A stretch of 64,000 bases of DNA from Brenneria roseae subsp. roseae (lineage in GTDB: Bacteria > Pseudomonadota > Gammaproteobacteria > Enterobacterales > Enterobacteriaceae). Shown piece after piece: positions 37,505 through 48,566 of the stretch. Both the position numbers and the translations under genes were made by a program. Each line of letters starts with the position of its first letter. Position 1 is the stretch's first letter. Below the pieces are notes generated by a model. That model did not search any database. It was not told the DNA's origin and saw only the letters and a program-made list of their open reading frames with translations. The DNA lies in assembly GCF_003115845.1 (NCBI RefSeq), contig NZ_KZ819022.1, positions 1 through 64,000 on the forward strand, written 5' to 3'.

Positions 37505-39355
37505 ATGGCCTTATTACAAATCAGTGAGCCGGGCCTCAGCGCGGCGCCGCATCAGCGGCGCCTGGCGGTAGGCATCGATTTAGGCACCACGCATTCTCTG
37601 GTTGCTACCGTGCGCAGCGGTGAGGCGCAAACGCTGGCCGATCGCGCTGGCCGCGATCTACTGCCGTCCGTTGTCCATTACCGTGCCGAAGGGCATGTGG
37701 TGGGCTGGGACGCGCGTGAAAACGCCGCTCTCGACCTTGCCAACACCGTCAGTTCCGTCAAGCGTATGATGGGGCGTTCGCTGGCGGATATTCAGCAGCG
37801 CTACCCACATTTGCCCTACCAATACCGCGCCAGCGATAACGGTTTGCCGTTGATTCAGACGAATGCCGGCGAGCTGAATCCGGTGCAAGTGTCGGCCGAT
37901 ATTCTGTCGGCGCTGGCACAGCGTGCGCAGGAAGCGTTAGGCGGCATGCCTGATGGCGTGGTGATTACGGTCCCGGCCTATTTCGACGATGCGCAGCGTC
38001 AGGGTACCAAAGATGCCGCTCGATTGGCCGGGCTGCATGTACTGCGCTTGCTCAATGAGCCGACTGCCGCAGCGATTGCCTATGGTCTGGATTCCGGTCA
38101 GGAAGGGGTTATCGCCGTTTACGATCTGGGCGGCGGAACCTTTGATATTTCTGTTCTGCGTCTGAGCCGTGGCGTGTTTGAAGTGCTGGCGACAGGCGGT
38201 GATTCCGCGCTGGGCGGCGATGATTTCGATCATCTGTTGGTGGAGTGGCTGCGTGAGCAGGCCGGTATTACCGCACGTGACGATCATCAGTTACAGCATG
38301 CGTTACGCGAAGCCGCGATACAAACCAAGATTGCATTAAGTACGGCGGATTCCGCCCATATTGATGTTGCTGGCTGGCAAGGGGTGATTACCCGGAGCCA
38401 GTTCAATACGCTGATTGCCTCACTGGTGAAACGCACGCTGCTGGCGTGTCGTCGTACGCTGAAAGATGCGGGCGTTACGCCGGAGGAGGTGCAGGAAGTC
38501 GTCATGGTCGGCGGTTCGACGCGTGTTCCGCTGATTCGCGAGCAGGTTGGCGAATTTTTTGGCAGAGTGCCGCTGACCTCCATCGATCCAGACAAGGTGG
38601 TGGCGGTTGGCGCGGCTATCCAGGCGGACATTCTGGTCGGCAATAAGCCGGACAGTGAAATGTTGCTGCTGGATGTTATTCCGCTTTCCCTGGGGCTGGA
38701 AACCATGGGGGGGCTGGTTGAAAAAATCATACCGCGCAATACCACCATCCCGGTCGCCAGAGCTCAGGAATTCACTACCTTTAAAGACGGCCAGAGCGGG
38801 ATGATGATCCACGTTCTGCAAGGTGAACGCGAGCTGGTGCAGGATTGCCGTTCACTTGGCCGTTTTACATTACGCGGTCTTCCTCCGTTACCCGCCGGCG
38901 GCGCACATATCCGGGTGACCTTTCAGGTGGATGCCGATGGTCTGCTCAGCGTTACCGCGATGGAGAAATCGACCGGCGTCGAAGCCTCCATACAGGTCAA
39001 GCCGTCCTATGGGCTGAGTGATACTGAAATTGCGTCCATGATTAAAGACTCCATGCTGAATGCACAGGAAGATGTGGGCGCCAGAATGCTGGCGGAACAG
39101 AAAGTGGAGGCTGCACGCGTGCTGGAAAGTTTGCAGGGCGCGCTGGCAGCGGATGCAGATTTGCTGACCGATAATGAAAAGGCGGCAATTGCCGAAGCAT
39201 CCGAGCACCTGCGGCAAGCCGCTCAGGGAACAGCGGCATCGGCGATTGAAACCGCAATAAAAATATTAGATCAACAAACCCAGGAATTTGCCGCCCGCCG
39301 GATGGATGCCTCTATTCGTCGCGCGCTGGCGGGACATTCCGTGGACGAGGTGTAA
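37505..39355 (+). CDS. hscA: Hsp70-class chaperone HscA
   Basis: This is a 616-residue specialised Hsp70 that uses ATP to release clusters from IscU. The phosphate-binding loop [14 protein letters not shown] is near residues 24-37, with [12 protein letters not shown] and [13 protein letters not shown] further on. The C-terminal half is the substrate-binding domain. Position GTT-H-S has His where E. coli HscA, as I recall it, has Asn; this is a minor variation in the nucleotide pocket. The next gene fdx starts 2 bp after the stop. Confidence 0.97.
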   Translation: MALLQISEPGLSAAPHQRRLAVGIDLGTTHSLVATVRSGEAQTLADRAGRDLLPSVVHYRAEGHVVGWDARENAALDLANTVSSVKRMMGRSLADIQQRYPHLPYQYRASDNGLPLIQTNAGELNPVQVSADILSALAQRAQEALGGMPDGVVITVPAYFDDAQRQGTKDAARLAGLHVLRLLNEPTAAAIAYGLDSGQEGVIAVYDLGGGTFDISVLRLSRGVFEVLATGGDSALGGDDFDHLLVEWLREQAGITARDDHQLQHALREAAIQTKIALSTADSAHIDVAGWQGVITRSQFNTLIASLVKRTLLACRRTLKDAGVTPEEVQEVVMVGGSTRVPLIREQVGEFFGRVPLTSIDPDKVVAVGAAIQADILVGNKPDSEMLLLDVIPLSLGLETMGGLVEKIIPRNTTIPVARAQEFTTFKDGQSGMMIHVLQGERELVQDCRSLGRFTLRGLPPLPAGGAHIRVTFQVDADGLLSVTAMEKSTGVEASIQVKPSYGLSDTEIASMIKDSMLNAQEDVGARMLAEQKVEAARVLESLQGALAADADLLTDNEKAAIAEASEHLRQAAQGTAASAIETAIKILDQQTQEFAARRMDASIRRALAGHSVDEV

Positions 39356-39357
39356 AC

Positions 39358-39693
39358 ATGCCTAAGATTGTCTTTCTGCCTCATCAGGATTTATGTCCTG
39401 AAGGGGCGGTTTTGGAAGCAGAGCGTGGAGAAAGCATTCTGAATGTCGCGCTGCGTAACGGTATTGAGATAGAACATGCCTGCGAGAAATCCTGTGCTTG
39501 TACGACCTGTCATTGCATCGTTCGTGAAGGATTCGATTCTCTGGCGGAAAGTACGGAAGATGAAGATGACATGCTGGATAAAGCCTGGGGACTGGAACCG
39601 GAGAGCCGGTTAGGGTGTCAGGCTCGTATCGCCAATGAAGATCTGGTGGTAGAGATCCCGCGTTATACGATTAACCACGCTCGCGAACATTAA
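39358..39693 (+). CDS. fdx: [2Fe-2S] ferredoxin of the ISC system
   Basis: This is a 111-residue adrenodoxin-type ferredoxin. Cluster ligands are Cys42, Cys48, Cys51 and Cys87, in [10 protein letters not shown] and RLGCQAR; an additional Cys46 is typical of the group. It supplies electrons for sulfur reduction on IscU. Confidence 0.97.
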   Translation: MPKIVFLPHQDLCPEGAVLEAERGESILNVALRNGIEIEHACEKSCACTTCHCIVREGFDSLAESTEDEDDMLDKAWGLEPESRLGCQARIANEDLVVEIPRYTINHAREH

Positions 39694-39709
39694 TTCCTGG
39701 AGCCTTGTT

Positions 39710-39910
39710 ATGGGATTGAAATGGACGGACAGCCGTGCGATCGGCGAAGCGCTTTACGATACATTTCCCGATCTCGATCCAAAAACGGTGCGTTTTACTG
39801 ATATGCATCAGTGGATCTGCGATCTGGCGGAGTTTGATGACGCGCCGGATGCATCCAATGAAAAAATTCTGGAAGCGATCCTGCTGGTCTGGTTAGATGA
39901 AGCAGAATAG
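39710..39910 (+). CDS. iscX: Fe-S assembly protein IscX
   Basis: This is a 66-residue acidic protein that binds IscS and modulates sulfur transfer, possibly as an iron adaptor. Family landmarks are [17 protein letters not shown], the [11 protein letters not shown] segment and [13 protein letters not shown]. It is the last gene of the isc operon before the terminator at 39923. Confidence 0.96.
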   Translation: MGLKWTDSRAIGEALYDTFPDLDPKTVRFTDMHQWICDLAEFDDAPDASNEKILEAILLVWLDEAE

Positions 39911-39922
39911 TTATTGATATCA

Positions 39923-39955
39923 CGGGCTGCCTTTTTTGGCGGCCCGCTTTATTTT
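39923..39955 (+). terminator. isc operon terminator
   Basis: CGGGCTGCC and GGCGGCCCG form a 9-bp stem with a T-loop, followed by CTTTATTTT. It lies 13 bp after the iscX stop; pepB begins 58 bp further on. Confidence 0.8.
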
Positions 39956-40013
39956 AGCGTCATGGCGCGCATCGGCGCGAATGGCAAATATGAAAAGCAT
40001 CTGGAGCAGAATT

Positions 40014-41312
40014 ATGACAAGCGAAGCTATGCTGATTTCACTCTCCAACCAACCTGCTGATGCGCGCTGGGGAGAGAAAGCGCCATTAAGCGTGAATGAG
40101 TCCGGTTTTACTATTCACCTGAATGGGACGACGTCTCCGTTGGCGACGATTCAACGTGCGGCGCGTAAAATTGACGGTCAGGGCATCAAGCACGTCAAAC
40201 TGGCCGGCGCTGGCTGGGATTTGGAAAACAGCTGGACATTCTGGCAAGGCTATCGTGCGCCGAAAGGGCAGCGGACGGTGGAATGGCCTGAGCTGAATGC
40301 CGCTGACAGGAAAGAACTGGACGATCGCCTCAAGATCGTTGACTGGGTACGGGATACGATCAATCTGCCGGCGGAAGATCTGGGGCCAGAGCAGTTGGCT
40401 ACGCGCGCGATTGATCTGTTGTGCGATGTTGCCTGCGACGCCATCAATTATCGGATCACCAAGGGTGACGATCTGCGCACGCAAAACTATGCCGGTATTT
40501 ATACGGTAGGTCGTGGGTCCGAGCGTTCTCCGGTACTGCTGGCGCTGGATTACAACCCGACGGGTAATCCAGACGCGCCGGTATTTGCCTGCCTGGTCGG
40601 TAAAGGCATTACCTTTGATACCGGCGGCTATAGCCTGAAATCCAGCGGCTTCATGGATTCCATGAAATCGGATATGGGCGGCGCGGCAACCGTGGTGGGC
40701 GCTCTTGCGCTGGCGGCCTCCCGTGGATTGAACAAGCGGGTGAAGCTGTACCTGTGTTGTGCGGATAATATGGTCAGCGGCAATGCGTTCAAGCTGGGCG
40801 ACATTATCCGTTATCGCAACGGCAAGAGCGTTGAAGTGATGAATACCGATGCGGAAGGGCGTCTGGTGCTGGCTGATGGCCTGATTGATGCCTCGGAACA
40901 GCATCCGCAGTGGATCATTGATTGCGCGACGTTGACGGGTGCGGCAAAAACCGCGTTGGGTAATGATTATCATGCTGTGTTCAGTTTTGATGATCAGCTG
41001 GTGACGGCATTGCAGGACAGCGCGAAGCAGGAAGGTGAACCGTTCTGGCGTCTGCCGCTGGAGGAGTTCCACCGCAGCCAGCTTCCTTCCAGCTTTGCGG
41101 ATTTGAATAACATCGCTGGGGCGGCATACAGCGCAGGCGCCAGTACGGCGGCGGCGTTTCTGTCGCACTTTGTGGAGCATTATCAGCAAGGCTGGCTGCA
41201 CATTGATTGCTCCGCCACCTATCGTAAAGGGGCGGTGGAACAATGGTCAACGGGGGCGACCGGACTGGGCGTTCGTACACTGGCGAATCTGCTGCTGAGC
41301 AAGGCTGAATAA
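40014..41312 (+). CDS. pepB: Peptidase B (M17 leucyl aminopeptidase family)
   Basis: This is a 432-residue two-metal aminopeptidase. The M17 core is intact: [15 protein letters not shown] with the metal-binding lysine and aspartate, KSDMGGAAT, and the signature [15 protein letters not shown]. The ATG at 40014 ([23 protein letters not shown]) matches the E. coli start, and the frame upstream is non-coding. It degrades peptides in the cytoplasm. It lies downstream of the isc operon as in E. coli. Confidence 0.95.
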   Translation: MTSEAMLISLSNQPADARWGEKAPLSVNESGFTIHLNGTTSPLATIQRAARKIDGQGIKHVKLAGAGWDLENSWTFWQGYRAPKGQRTVEWPELNAADRKELDDRLKIVDWVRDTINLPAEDLGPEQLATRAIDLLCDVACDAINYRITKGDDLRTQNYAGIYTVGRGSERSPVLLALDYNPTGNPDAPVFACLVGKGITFDTGGYSLKSSGFMDSMKSDMGGAATVVGALALAASRGLNKRVKLYLCCADNMVSGNAFKLGDIIRYRNGKSVEVMNTDAEGRLVLADGLIDASEQHPQWIIDCATLTGAAKTALGNDYHAVFSFDDQLVTALQDSAKQEGEPFWRLPLEEFHRSQLPSSFADLNNIAGAAYSAGASTAAAFLSHFVEHYQQGWLHIDCSATYRKGAVEQWSTGATGLGVRTLANLLLSKAE

Positions 41313-41362
41313 TCAGGCTTCAGTAAGCGATATTCTCGATTTACAGCATGTGCCGATAAGCG

Positions 41363-41388
41363 AAACCGGGTCAGATACCCGGTTTTTA
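41363..41388 (+). terminator. pepB terminator
   Basis: AAACCGGGT and ACCCGGTTT make a 9-bp stem followed by TT; sseB begins 19 bp later, so readthrough is possible. Confidence 0.75.
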
Positions 41389-41406
41389 ACGCGGTTAAGG
41401 AGCGTT

Positions 41407-42201
41407 ATGGATTTTTCACCACAAAATAAACTGGAAGAGGTGCTGGTTCTGGCCGCAACCGAGCCCGCGCATCGTCCTGAGTTTTTCAGCGAACTGATGG
41501 AAGCGACGGTATTTGTACTCGGCAGCAGTGATGAAAGCGACGCGCCCGGTGAAAAGATCCTGCATGCAGGCAGTAACGTGCAGATTCAACATTGGGAGAA
41601 GGCCAATGGTTCTTCAGCCATTCCCTTTTTCTCTTCGCTGGAAGCATTGCAGCAAGTGATTACCGAAGAGCAGTCTTTTCTGGCGCTACCGGTTCGTTCA
41701 CTGTTCGAGATTACGCTGGGCGCCACGCTGTTTCTTAATCCCAGACTGCCGTATGGAAAAGAGTTTTTGCCGCAGGAAGTGGAGCACTTGCTGTCCGGTG
41801 AAGGAAACGGATTTGTCCAGCAGCGGGTTATCGAAGAAGATACGCAGGTCGTGATTGGCCAGCCGGCAGAAATGCCGGTGCAGATGATTGATTCTCTGAC
41901 TCAGCTGTTTACCAAGTATCGGCACGTGCGCCGTGCGTTTCTGGCCCAAATCCACGAACCAAATGAAAAAGAACCGCATTTGCTCATCGGGATCGAAGCC
42001 GATCAGGATGTGGAAGATATTATCCGTGCCGCCGGCAGCGTCGCCAGCGATACGTTACCGGATGAGCGTCCAGTCGATCTCTGTGTGGTTAAGGAAAATG
42101 AACCCGGCATCAGCCACTATATGATCAAACACACTACGCCGTTTTATGAACGTAAGTGGGGCAGTTTTTTGCGGGATTTCAAGAGTACCGGTCATGCCTG
42201 A
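41407..42201 (+). CDS. sseB: Enhanced serine sensitivity protein SseB
   Basis: This is a 264-residue protein with the SseB N-terminal domain (LEEVLVLAATEPAHRPEFFSELMEATVFV) and C-terminal domain (GIEADQDVEDIIRAAGSVASDTLP). Overexpression of the E. coli homologue makes cells serine-sensitive; the biochemical role is not established. The ATG at 41407 has AAGGAG in place. A longer frame from 41350 overlaps the pepB terminator and is unlikely. Confidence 0.93.
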   Translation: MDFSPQNKLEEVLVLAATEPAHRPEFFSELMEATVFVLGSSDESDAPGEKILHAGSNVQIQHWEKANGSSAIPFFSSLEALQQVITEEQSFLALPVRSLFEITLGATLFLNPRLPYGKEFLPQEVEHLLSGEGNGFVQQRVIEEDTQVVIGQPAEMPVQMIDSLTQLFTKYRHVRRAFLAQIHEPNEKEPHLLIGIEADQDVEDIIRAAGSVASDTLPDERPVDLCVVKENEPGISHYMIKHTTPFYERKWGSFLRDFKSTGHA

Positions 42202-42295
42202 TTAGGGCATCGGCGCAGCGGTGGGTTATGCATCCACCGTTGTCGCCCGTCGGTTATCCATGATCTGCCCTTGAACCTTCACGGCAGTCGCGGGA

Positions 42296-43165
42296 TCAAT
42301 CAAGCGTAATTGGCACGTCGTTGCGGCTGCCCCAATCGCTCCATGCGCCGTCGTAAAGCGTCACATTGGGGACGTTCAATACGCGTAGCGCCAGAATGAC
42401 AACGCAAGCCGTAACGCCGGAGCCACAGCTGGCAACGATAGGACGGCTGAAATCCACCCCGTGCTTATGCAGAATTGTCGCGAGCTCGGCGTTCGGTTTC
42501 AGCGCACCGTTGGCGACCAGATCGCCCCAGGGCACATTCAGGCTGCCGGGGATATGTCCACGATGCAGGCCGGGGCGAGGTTCGTCCACTTCACCGTTAA
42601 AACGGGCTGCGGGGCGGGCATCGACAATCTGCGCGGATTTATCACGGCTGATTGCCATCACGTCGTCACGCTGACGAATAGCCGTTTCATTCAGTTTAGC
42701 TTCGAAAACGGCAGGCGCCCGCTCGACATTGCCTTGCTCCAGAGGCCGGTGTTGACTTTTCCAGCCGGCCAACCCGCCGGTGAGAATTGAGATCTGCGTG
42801 ACGCCAAAGGTGTGCAGCATCCACCAGGCGCGCGGTGCGGAAAACAGGTTGCCTTCATCGTAGATAATAATGTGTTGCTGATGACTGACGCCCAGCTTAC
42901 TCATTGCGCGGGAAAAATCATCGCTGTCGGGCATCATATGCGGCAGGTCGGTGCGGTGATCGGACAAGACTTCAATATCAAAAAATACCGCGCCGGGTAA
43001 ATGACCGGCACGGTATTCGGCGTTGATATCGCGGGTTGTTTCACCCGGCGGCAGCATGCGGGCGTCAAGGAGAACAATCGTGCTGTCGTTAAGGTGCTCG
43101 GCAAGCCAGGTTGAGGAAACAAACCATTCGTTGGAAACAAACAACCCAGAAGAAGATGCTGACAT
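42296..43165 (-). CDS. sseA: 3-mercaptopyruvate sulfurtransferase
   Basis: This is a 289-residue enzyme with two rhodanese domains. The active loop CGSGVTA at 247-253, with Cys247, is characteristic of mercaptopyruvate rather than thiosulfate sulfurtransferases. It moves sulfane sulfur from 3-mercaptopyruvate to thiols or cyanide. I start at ATG 43165, where GGGGGAG gives a strong ribosome site; the upstream ATG at 43180 lacks one. It converges with sseB. Confidence 0.95.
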   Translation of the reverse strand: MSASSSGLFVSNEWFVSSTWLAEHLNDSTIVLLDARMLPPGETTRDINAEYRAGHLPGAVFFDIEVLSDHRTDLPHMMPDSDDFSRAMSKLGVSHQQHIIIYDEGNLFSAPRAWWMLHTFGVTQISILTGGLAGWKSQHRPLEQGNVERAPAVFEAKLNETAIRQRDDVMAISRDKSAQIVDARPAARFNGEVDEPRPGLHRGHIPGSLNVPWGDLVANGALKPNAELATILHKHGVDFSRPIVASCGSGVTACVVILALRVLNVPNVTLYDGAWSDWGSRNDVPITLD

Positions 43166-43538
43166 AACTCCCCCACGCAAAGGCCGATGGATTCAGCCAC
43201 AAGGTGAAATAATGGATTTATTGTCAGCGATTTCTGCTGTTCCGACAAGCTCGTACTTACTGCCGTCCGATATCGTTCTTACCGGCCTGTCGTCGCTGTG
43301 GCCGGCATTCACGGGTTGCTTATCTCGTTCAGCATCGCTTTCGCGTACTGTGTGGCTGTTATCAATCCTGGTGATATCGGAAAGAAGGTAGGTCAAAAGA
43401 TAATATTTTTTTAATAAAATGTTATTTCGCCGGTAGGCAACCGGGTTGGCTCCCCCTATAATCTGCGCCACTTTCACTGGCTGGGATTATAATACCCCCA
43501 ATCCGGCTGCTATCTGATAGTTGTTTAATGAGGTCAAT
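43166..43538. other. sseA-ndk intergenic region
   Basis: This 373-bp gap occupies the place where E. coli carries yfhM (alpha-2-macroglobulin) and pbpC. No homology to either is visible. A short plus-strand frame (43212-43391, 59 codons, starting MDLLSAISAVPTSSYLL) has no recognisable family and may be chance. A TATAAT at 43457-43462 is the likely ndk -10, with a poor -35. Confidence 0.55.
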
Positions 43539-43967
43539 ATGACGGTAGAACGTACCTTTTCCATCGTAAAACCCAATGCTGTCGCCAAGAATGCTATTGG
43601 CGCCATTTATGCCCGTTTTGAAAGCGCGGGCTTTAAAATTGTTGCCGCCAAAATGCTGCGTCTGACTCGTGAACAGGCTGAAGGCTTTTATGCCGAGCAT
43701 CAGGGCAAACCGTTTTTTGACGGTTTGGTCGAGTTCATGATGTCCGGTCCGATCATGGTACAGGTACTGGAAGGTGAAAATGCCGTTCAGCGTAACCGTG
43801 ATATCATGGGCGCGACCAACCCGGCGAATGCGCTGGCGGGTACGCTGCGTGCCGATTATGCCGACAGCTTCACCGAAAACGCCGTGCATGGCTCTGATTC
43901 CATCGAGTCCGCCGAGCGTGAAATCGCCTATTTCTTCAGCGCTGACGAAATTTGCCCGCGTAACTAA
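43539..43967 (+). CDS. ndk: Nucleoside diphosphate kinase
   Basis: This is a 142-residue enzyme that balances NTP pools by phosphate transfer through the catalytic His117 (ENAVHGSDS). The family signature [20 protein letters not shown] is intact. The ATG at 43539 follows GAGGT; an earlier in-frame ATG at 43521 overlaps the ribosome site and is not used. It is followed by an intergenic repeat and a terminator. Confidence 0.97.
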   Translation: MTVERTFSIVKPNAVAKNAIGAIYARFESAGFKIVAAKMLRLTREQAEGFYAEHQGKPFFDGLVEFMMSGPIMVQVLEGENAVQRNRDIMGATNPANALAGTLRADYADSFTENAVHGSDSIESAEREIAYFFSADEICPRN

Positions 43968-43980
43968 GTCTTGTGCGTTG

Positions 43981-44035
43981 ATAACCGGGCGTGATTTTCA
44001 ACGTCGCTTGCGACGGCCCGCCATAAAAAATGCGG
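43981..44035 (-). repeat. Dispersed intergenic repeat, copy B
   Basis: On the minus strand: a T-run, ATGGCGGGCCGTCGC, AAGCGACGTTGAAAATCACG and CCCGG. The central GTCGC-AA-GCGAC is a perfect inverted repeat. It is the best-conserved unit of the family also seen at 11846, 16774 and 34644. Confidence 0.7.
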
Positions 44036-44074
44036 CGATAGTAGCTTACCTGTTTTAAACTTTGTACAATGCTG

Positions 44075-44115
44075 CGCCCCGGATGAGCCTGCGCTTGCCC
44101 GGGGCGTTTCTTTTT
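44075..44115 (+). terminator. Terminator between ndk and rlmN
   Basis: CGCCCCGG (44075-44082) and CCGGGGCG (44099-44106) form an 8-bp GC stem followed by TTTCTTTTT. It probably terminates ndk. A TACAAT just upstream (44065-44070) could instead make it a leader hairpin of rlmN. Confidence 0.75.
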
Positions 44116-44166
44116 ATCATCCTTTCTTTAGCGCCATAACGTGTAATAACGAGGCCAAGAGTCCAT

Positions 44167-45363
44167 ATGTCTGAACAAATTGTGTCTGAGCAAACGGTGT
44201 CCGAACTTTCACCGGCGTCTGTCGCCACCTCTCAACCTGCGAAAACCCGTGCGGAAAAAATCAATCTGCTGGATCTCAACCGCCAGCAAATGCGGGAGTT
44301 TTTCGCTTCTCTGGGAGAAAAACCTTTCCGTGCCGATCAGGTGATGAAGTGGATTTATCACTATTGCTGTGATGATTTCACACAGATGACGGATATCAAC
44401 AAAGTCTTCCGTAATAAATTACAGGAAGTCGCCGAAATTCGTGCGCCTGAAGTGGTGGACGAACAGCGCTCGTCTGATGGCACCATCAAGTGGGCGATCC
44501 TAGTCGGTGATCAGCGTGTCGAGACGGTCTATATTCCTGAAGAAGATCGTGCAACGCTGTGCGTATCTTCACAGGTTGGTTGTGCGCTGGAGTGTAAATT
44601 CTGTTCAACCGCGCAGCAGGGATTTAACCGTAACCTGCGGGTATCTGAAATCATTGGTCAGGTATGGCGGGCGGCGAAAATTATCGGTGCGTTTAAAGTT
44701 ACCGGTCAGCGTCCGATTACCAACGTGGTGATGATGGGCATGGGGGAGCCATTGCTTAACCTGACTAACGTCGTCCCGGCAATGGAAATCATGCTGGATG
44801 ATTTCGGGTTTGGTCTGTCAAAACGCCGCGTGACGCTGTCAACGTCAGGGGTTGTTCCTGCGCTGGACAAGCTGGGTGATATGATCGACGTCGCACTGGC
44901 GATCTCCCTGCATGCGCCAAACGATGAAATCCGTAACGAAATCATGCCGATTAACAAGAAGTACGATATCGAAATGTTTCTGAGCGCAGTACGCCGCTAT
45001 CTGGAGAAATCCAATGCCAATCAGGGACGCGTGACGGTTGAATACGTGATGTTGGATCACATCAACGACGGCACCGAACATGCCCATCAGCTGGCGGCGT
45101 GTCTGAAAGATACCCCGTGCAAGATTAACCTGATCCCGTGGAACCCGTTCCCCGGCGCGCCTTATGGCCGCAGTTCGAATAGCCGCGTCGATCGTTTCTC
45201 CAAAGTGCTCATGGAGTATGGGTTTACGACGATTGTACGCAAAACCCGCGGTGACGATATTGACGCAGCATGTGGACAGTTGGCCGGTGAAGTCGTGGAT
45301 CGAACCAAGCGTACGTTGAAGAAAAAAATGGCGGGTGAACCTATTGCGGTTAAAACGGTCTGA
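44167..45363 (+). CDS. rlmN: Dual-specificity RNA methyltransferase RlmN
   Basis: This is a 398-residue radical-SAM enzyme that makes 2-methyladenosine in 23S rRNA (A2503) and some tRNAs. The [4Fe-4S] ligands are Cys139, Cys143 and Cys146 (GCALECKFC), and the methyl-carrying cysteine is in the C-terminal DIDAACGQL. The N-terminus has an extended Ser/Val-rich stretch of about 25 residues that may reflect a later true start; the ATG at 44167 has only a modest ribosome site. Order rlmN-pilW-rodZ-ispG-hisS matches E. coli. Confidence 0.95.
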   Translation: MSEQIVSEQTVSELSPASVATSQPAKTRAEKINLLDLNRQQMREFFASLGEKPFRADQVMKWIYHYCCDDFTQMTDINKVFRNKLQEVAEIRAPEVVDEQRSSDGTIKWAILVGDQRVETVYIPEEDRATLCVSSQVGCALECKFCSTAQQGFNRNLRVSEIIGQVWRAAKIIGAFKVTGQRPITNVVMMGMGEPLLNLTNVVPAMEIMLDDFGFGLSKRRVTLSTSGVVPALDKLGDMIDVALAISLHAPNDEIRNEIMPINKKYDIEMFLSAVRRYLEKSNANQGRVTVEYVMLDHINDGTEHAHQLAACLKDTPCKINLIPWNPFPGAPYGRSSNSRVDRFSKVLMEYGFTTIVRKTRGDDIDAACGQLAGEVVDRTKRTLKKKMAGEPIAVKTV

Positions 45364-45500
45364 GATCTAATTGTCCCTGTTATATCGGAAAGTGATGATA
45401 CTTTTACAGTGTTAATCATACGATAGCGGTTACCACTAAGGGACTAAGATAGTATATCGTTGATATGACAGGCCGGGATGGCGATAAAAGGAAGTCAGGA

Positions 45501-46262
45501 ATGACGAAACAGTTAAGACAGGGAAAAGGTTGGCTGCTGATAATCATGGCAGTTCTGTTGACAGGATGTGGTGGTCGTTCATCCCGTGAGTCCGTCGATC
45601 CGGCCGTTGCGCAGACCCGTTTGCAACTGGGGTTGGAATATCTGGCGCGTAATAATCTGGATGCGGCGCGTCAGAACCTTGAAAAAGCGCTGGATGTCGC
45701 GCCGCGGGATTATCGCACCCAGTTGGGAATGGCGCTTTATGAGCAGCGGATCGGTGAAAATCAGTCTGCCGAGCAACGTTACCAGCGTGCGTTAACGCTG
45801 GCGCCAGAAAACGGTAGCGTCATGAATAATTACGGTGCGTTTCTGTGTAGTTTAGGGCAGTATGTAGCGGCGCAGCGACAGTTTAGTGCGGCTGCCCAAC
45901 TCCCTGATTACAGTCAGGTTGCCGATGCGTTGGAAAATGCGGGATATTGCTTTTTCAAAGCCGGGCAGAATGATGATGCGCGCAGTTTGTTAAGTCGGGC
46001 GCTAAAGTATGATCCTGCTAAAGGCGTTATGCTGTTGGCAGAGGCTGATAACCAGTTTTCTGACGGAAAATACGAGCAGGCCAAATTGCTCCTGGAGATT
46101 TATCAGCATATTCTTCCGGCCAGTGCCGAGAGTTTATGGTTACAGATTCGTTTCGCCGCGTTAGCGGGCCATGACGGCGATATTGAACGTTATGGCAAAT
46201 CGTTGACGCGAAGTTTTCCACAATCTAAACAGTACCAGCAGTTCTTAGCTAATGAATACTGA
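45501..46262 (+). CDS. pilW: PilW/PilF-type TPR lipoprotein
   Basis: This is a 253-residue outer-membrane lipoprotein. The lipobox LLTGC places the lipid on Cys23, and about six tetratricopeptide repeats follow (for example [29 protein letters not shown]). In type IV pilus systems PilF/PilW assists secretin assembly. Many enterobacteria keep the gene beside rodZ without obvious pili. I start at ATG 45501 with AGGA upstream. It overlaps rodZ by 11 bp. Confidence 0.9.
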   Translation: MTKQLRQGKGWLLIIMAVLLTGCGGRSSRESVDPAVAQTRLQLGLEYLARNNLDAARQNLEKALDVAPRDYRTQLGMALYEQRIGENQSAEQRYQRALTLAPENGSVMNNYGAFLCSLGQYVAAQRQFSAAAQLPDYSQVADALENAGYCFFKAGQNDDARSLLSRALKYDPAKGVMLLAEADNQFSDGKYEQAKLLLEIYQHILPASAESLWLQIRFAALAGHDGDIERYGKSLTRSFPQSKQYQQFLANEY

Positions 46263-47265
46263 AGCCACTCAAGATAATACAGAATCAAAAATTCCCGGCG
46301 AACGTTTACGTCAGGCGCGCGAACGTCTGGGGTTGACTCAACAGACGGTTGCCGAACGTTTGTGCCTTAAACTTTCCACCGTTCGAGAGATAGAGGAAGG
46401 GAATACGCCGGTGGATTTGGCGCCGACGTTTTTACGCGGCTATATCCGTTCCTATGCAAAACTGGTTCACTTGCCCGAAGATGAACTGTTGCCGATGCTG
46501 GATAAACATGTGGTGCCAAGGGCATCGAATGTCGCTCCCATGCAAAGCTTCTCCCTGGGGAAAAGTCGCAAGAAACGCGACGGTTGGTTGATGACGTTCA
46601 CCTGGCTGGTCGTGATTGTCGTGTTGGGATTGACCGGCGCATGGTGGTGGCAGAACCATCAGGCGCAGCAGCAGGAAATCAACAGTATGGTTGACCATGC
46701 CAGCGCAATGCAGGCGCAGAATGAAGGTCAGAGCATACCGCTGATGGATGATAGTGAACCGCAGGAGCCTGCGGTTTCCGATTCGGCTGCTTCCACGCCG
46801 GTCGAGTTGCCTATGGATACTTCGTCTCAGACGCCTGTCAATCCTGATATAGCGCCTTCTGCGGCGAATACTCCGCCTGCCGCGTCATCCTTCGCCCCGC
46901 AATCCACCGCTTCCCAGCAGCAGACAGCCGACAATGCGCCACTGAGTTCGGGCGCATATACCCCTGCAACAACAACTGACACGACTTCTCCTGATAACAT
47001 CACTCCTCCTGCGTCTGCCGAACACGCGCTGGTCATGAATTTCAACGCGGATTGCTGGTTGGAAGTGCTTGATGCCAGCGGTAAAAAATTGTTTAGCGGT
47101 ATGCAGCGCAATGGCGGTTCATTGAACCTGGATGGGCAGGCGCCGTATAGACTCAAAATTGGCGCCCCCGCTGCGGTACAGATTCAGTTCCAGGGTAAAC
47201 CAGTCGATTTGAGCCGGTTTGTAAGAAGCAATCAGGTTGCCCGTCTTACGCTGGCTGCGGAATAA
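46252..47265 (+). CDS. rodZ: Cytoskeleton protein RodZ
   Basis: This is a 337-residue inner-membrane protein that links MreB to the cell-wall machinery and sets rod shape. The order is an N-terminal helix-turn-helix (about 15-75, [20 protein letters not shown]), a basic juxtamembrane patch GKSRKKRD, one membrane helix (about 112-130), a long Pro/Ser/Thr-rich periplasmic linker (about 150-255), and a beta-rich DUF4115 domain. The start overlaps pilW, suggesting coupled translation. Confidence 0.95.
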   Translation: MNTEATQDNTESKIPGERLRQARERLGLTQQTVAERLCLKLSTVREIEEGNTPVDLAPTFLRGYIRSYAKLVHLPEDELLPMLDKHVVPRASNVAPMQSFSLGKSRKKRDGWLMTFTWLVVIVVLGLTGAWWWQNHQAQQQEINSMVDHASAMQAQNEGQSIPLMDDSEPQEPAVSDSAASTPVELPMDTSSQTPVNPDIAPSAANTPPAASSFAPQSTASQQQTADNAPLSSGAYTPATTTDTTSPDNITPPASAEHALVMNFNADCWLEVLDASGKKLFSGMQRNGGSLNLDGQAPYRLKIGAPAAVQIQFQGKPVDLSRFVRSNQVARLTLAAE

Positions 47266-47305
47266 CGTAACGTTTACGTGATGTTGCAATGTTGGAGAAG
47301 AAGTA

Positions 47306-48427
47306 ATGCATAACGCTGCACCCATAACCCGTCGCAAATCAAAGCGGATTTACGTCGGTAAGGTGCCTATTGGTGATGGCGCGCCGATCGCGGTGCAGTC
47401 CATGACCAACACCCGAACCACCGATGTTGAAGCTACCGTTAATCAAATCAAGTCACTGGAACGTGTTGGCGTTGATATTGTGCGTGTATCCGTTCCAACG
47501 ATGGAAGCGGCGGAAGCGTTTAAACTGATCAAACAGCGCGTAAATGTACCGCTCGTCGCAGATATCCATTTTGACTATCGTATTGCTTTGAAGGTAGCGG
47601 AGTACGGCGTCGATTGTCTGAGAATCAACCCTGGCAATATCGGTAATGAAGAACGTATCCGCGCGGTGGTTGATTGCGCTCGTGATAAAAATATTCCGAT
47701 ACGTATTGGCGTGAACGGCGGTTCGCTGGAAAAAGATTTGCAGGAAAAATATGGCGAGCCGACGCCGGAAGCCCTGCTTGAATCTGCTATGCGGCATGTC
47801 GATATTCTGGATCGTCTCAACTTTGATCAGTTCAAGGTCAGCGTGAAGGCCTCCGATGTTTTTCTGGCGGTACAGTCTTATCGCCTGCTGGCCGCGCGTA
47901 TCGATCAACCGCTGCATCTGGGGATCACGGAAGCGGGCGGCGCACGCAGTGGCGCGGTCAAGTCCGCTATCGGCCTCGGTTTATTGTTGTCCGAAGGTAT
48001 TGGCGATACCCTGCGTATCTCGCTGGCCGCCGATCCGATTGAAGAAGTTAAGGTGGGTTTCGATATTCTGAAATCCCTGCGTATTCGTTCCCGTGGCATC
48101 AACTTTATTGCCTGCCCGACCTGTTCCCGTCAGGAGTTTGACGTGATCGGGACCGTGAATGCACTGGAGCAACGGCTGGAAGATATTATCACGCCGATGG
48201 ATGTTTCGATCATTGGTTGCGTGGTGAATGGACCGGGAGAGGCGCTGGTTTCCACCATTGGCGTCACCGGCGGTCACAATAAAAGCGGTTTTTACGAAGA
48301 CGGTGTTCGCCAGAGAGAACGTTTTGATAACGAGCAGATGATCGATCAACTGGAGGCCAAAATTCGGGCCAAAGCATCCATGATGGATGAAAGCCAGCGT
48401 ATTACTATTAATCTGGTCGATAAATAG
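47306..48427 (+). CDS. ispG: 4-hydroxy-3-methylbut-2-en-1-yl diphosphate synthase
   Basis: This is a 373-residue [4Fe-4S] enzyme of the MEP isoprenoid pathway. The N-terminal TIM barrel starts with [20 protein letters not shown]. Cluster ligands are in the C-terminal part: [11 protein letters not shown] and [11 protein letters not shown], with a glutamate as the fourth ligand. It lies between rodZ and hisS as in E. coli. Confidence 0.97.
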   Translation: MHNAAPITRRKSKRIYVGKVPIGDGAPIAVQSMTNTRTTDVEATVNQIKSLERVGVDIVRVSVPTMEAAEAFKLIKQRVNVPLVADIHFDYRIALKVAEYGVDCLRINPGNIGNEERIRAVVDCARDKNIPIRIGVNGGSLEKDLQEKYGEPTPEALLESAMRHVDILDRLNFDQFKVSVKASDVFLAVQSYRLLAARIDQPLHLGITEAGGARSGAVKSAIGLGLLLSEGIGDTLRISLAADPIEEVKVGFDILKSLRIRSRGINFIACPTCSRQEFDVIGTVNALEQRLEDIITPMDVSIIGCVVNGPGEALVSTIGVTGGHNKSGFYEDGVRQRERFDNEQMIDQLEAKIRAKASMMDESQRITINLVDK

Positions 48428-48500
48428 ACGGCGCTGGTGCGGACATCGGTCATCACTCGCATAATTTATCATTCCTTAACCCGATAAAGAGCGGCCTGCA

Positions 48501-48530
48501 TTGAAGATGCGTTGCGGATCCCCCTATAAT
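48501..48530 (+). promoter_or_regulatory. hisS promoter
   Basis: TTGAAG (48501-48506), an 18-bp spacer and TATAAT (48525-48530), located 37 bp before the GTG start of hisS. Confidence 0.7.
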
Positions 48531-48566
48531 CGGGTTTATTTTTTGAAAAACGCATAGAGAACTGAC

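Noticed and set aside
40086-41243. 385-codon minus-strand frame inside pepB
   Set aside because: Lies wholly inside an intact conserved peptidase gene and has no recognisable protein family.
42202-42295. Looked for a small RNA gene such as RyfA between sseB and sseA
   Set aside because: The gap is only 94 bp and shows no promoter or terminator of its own.
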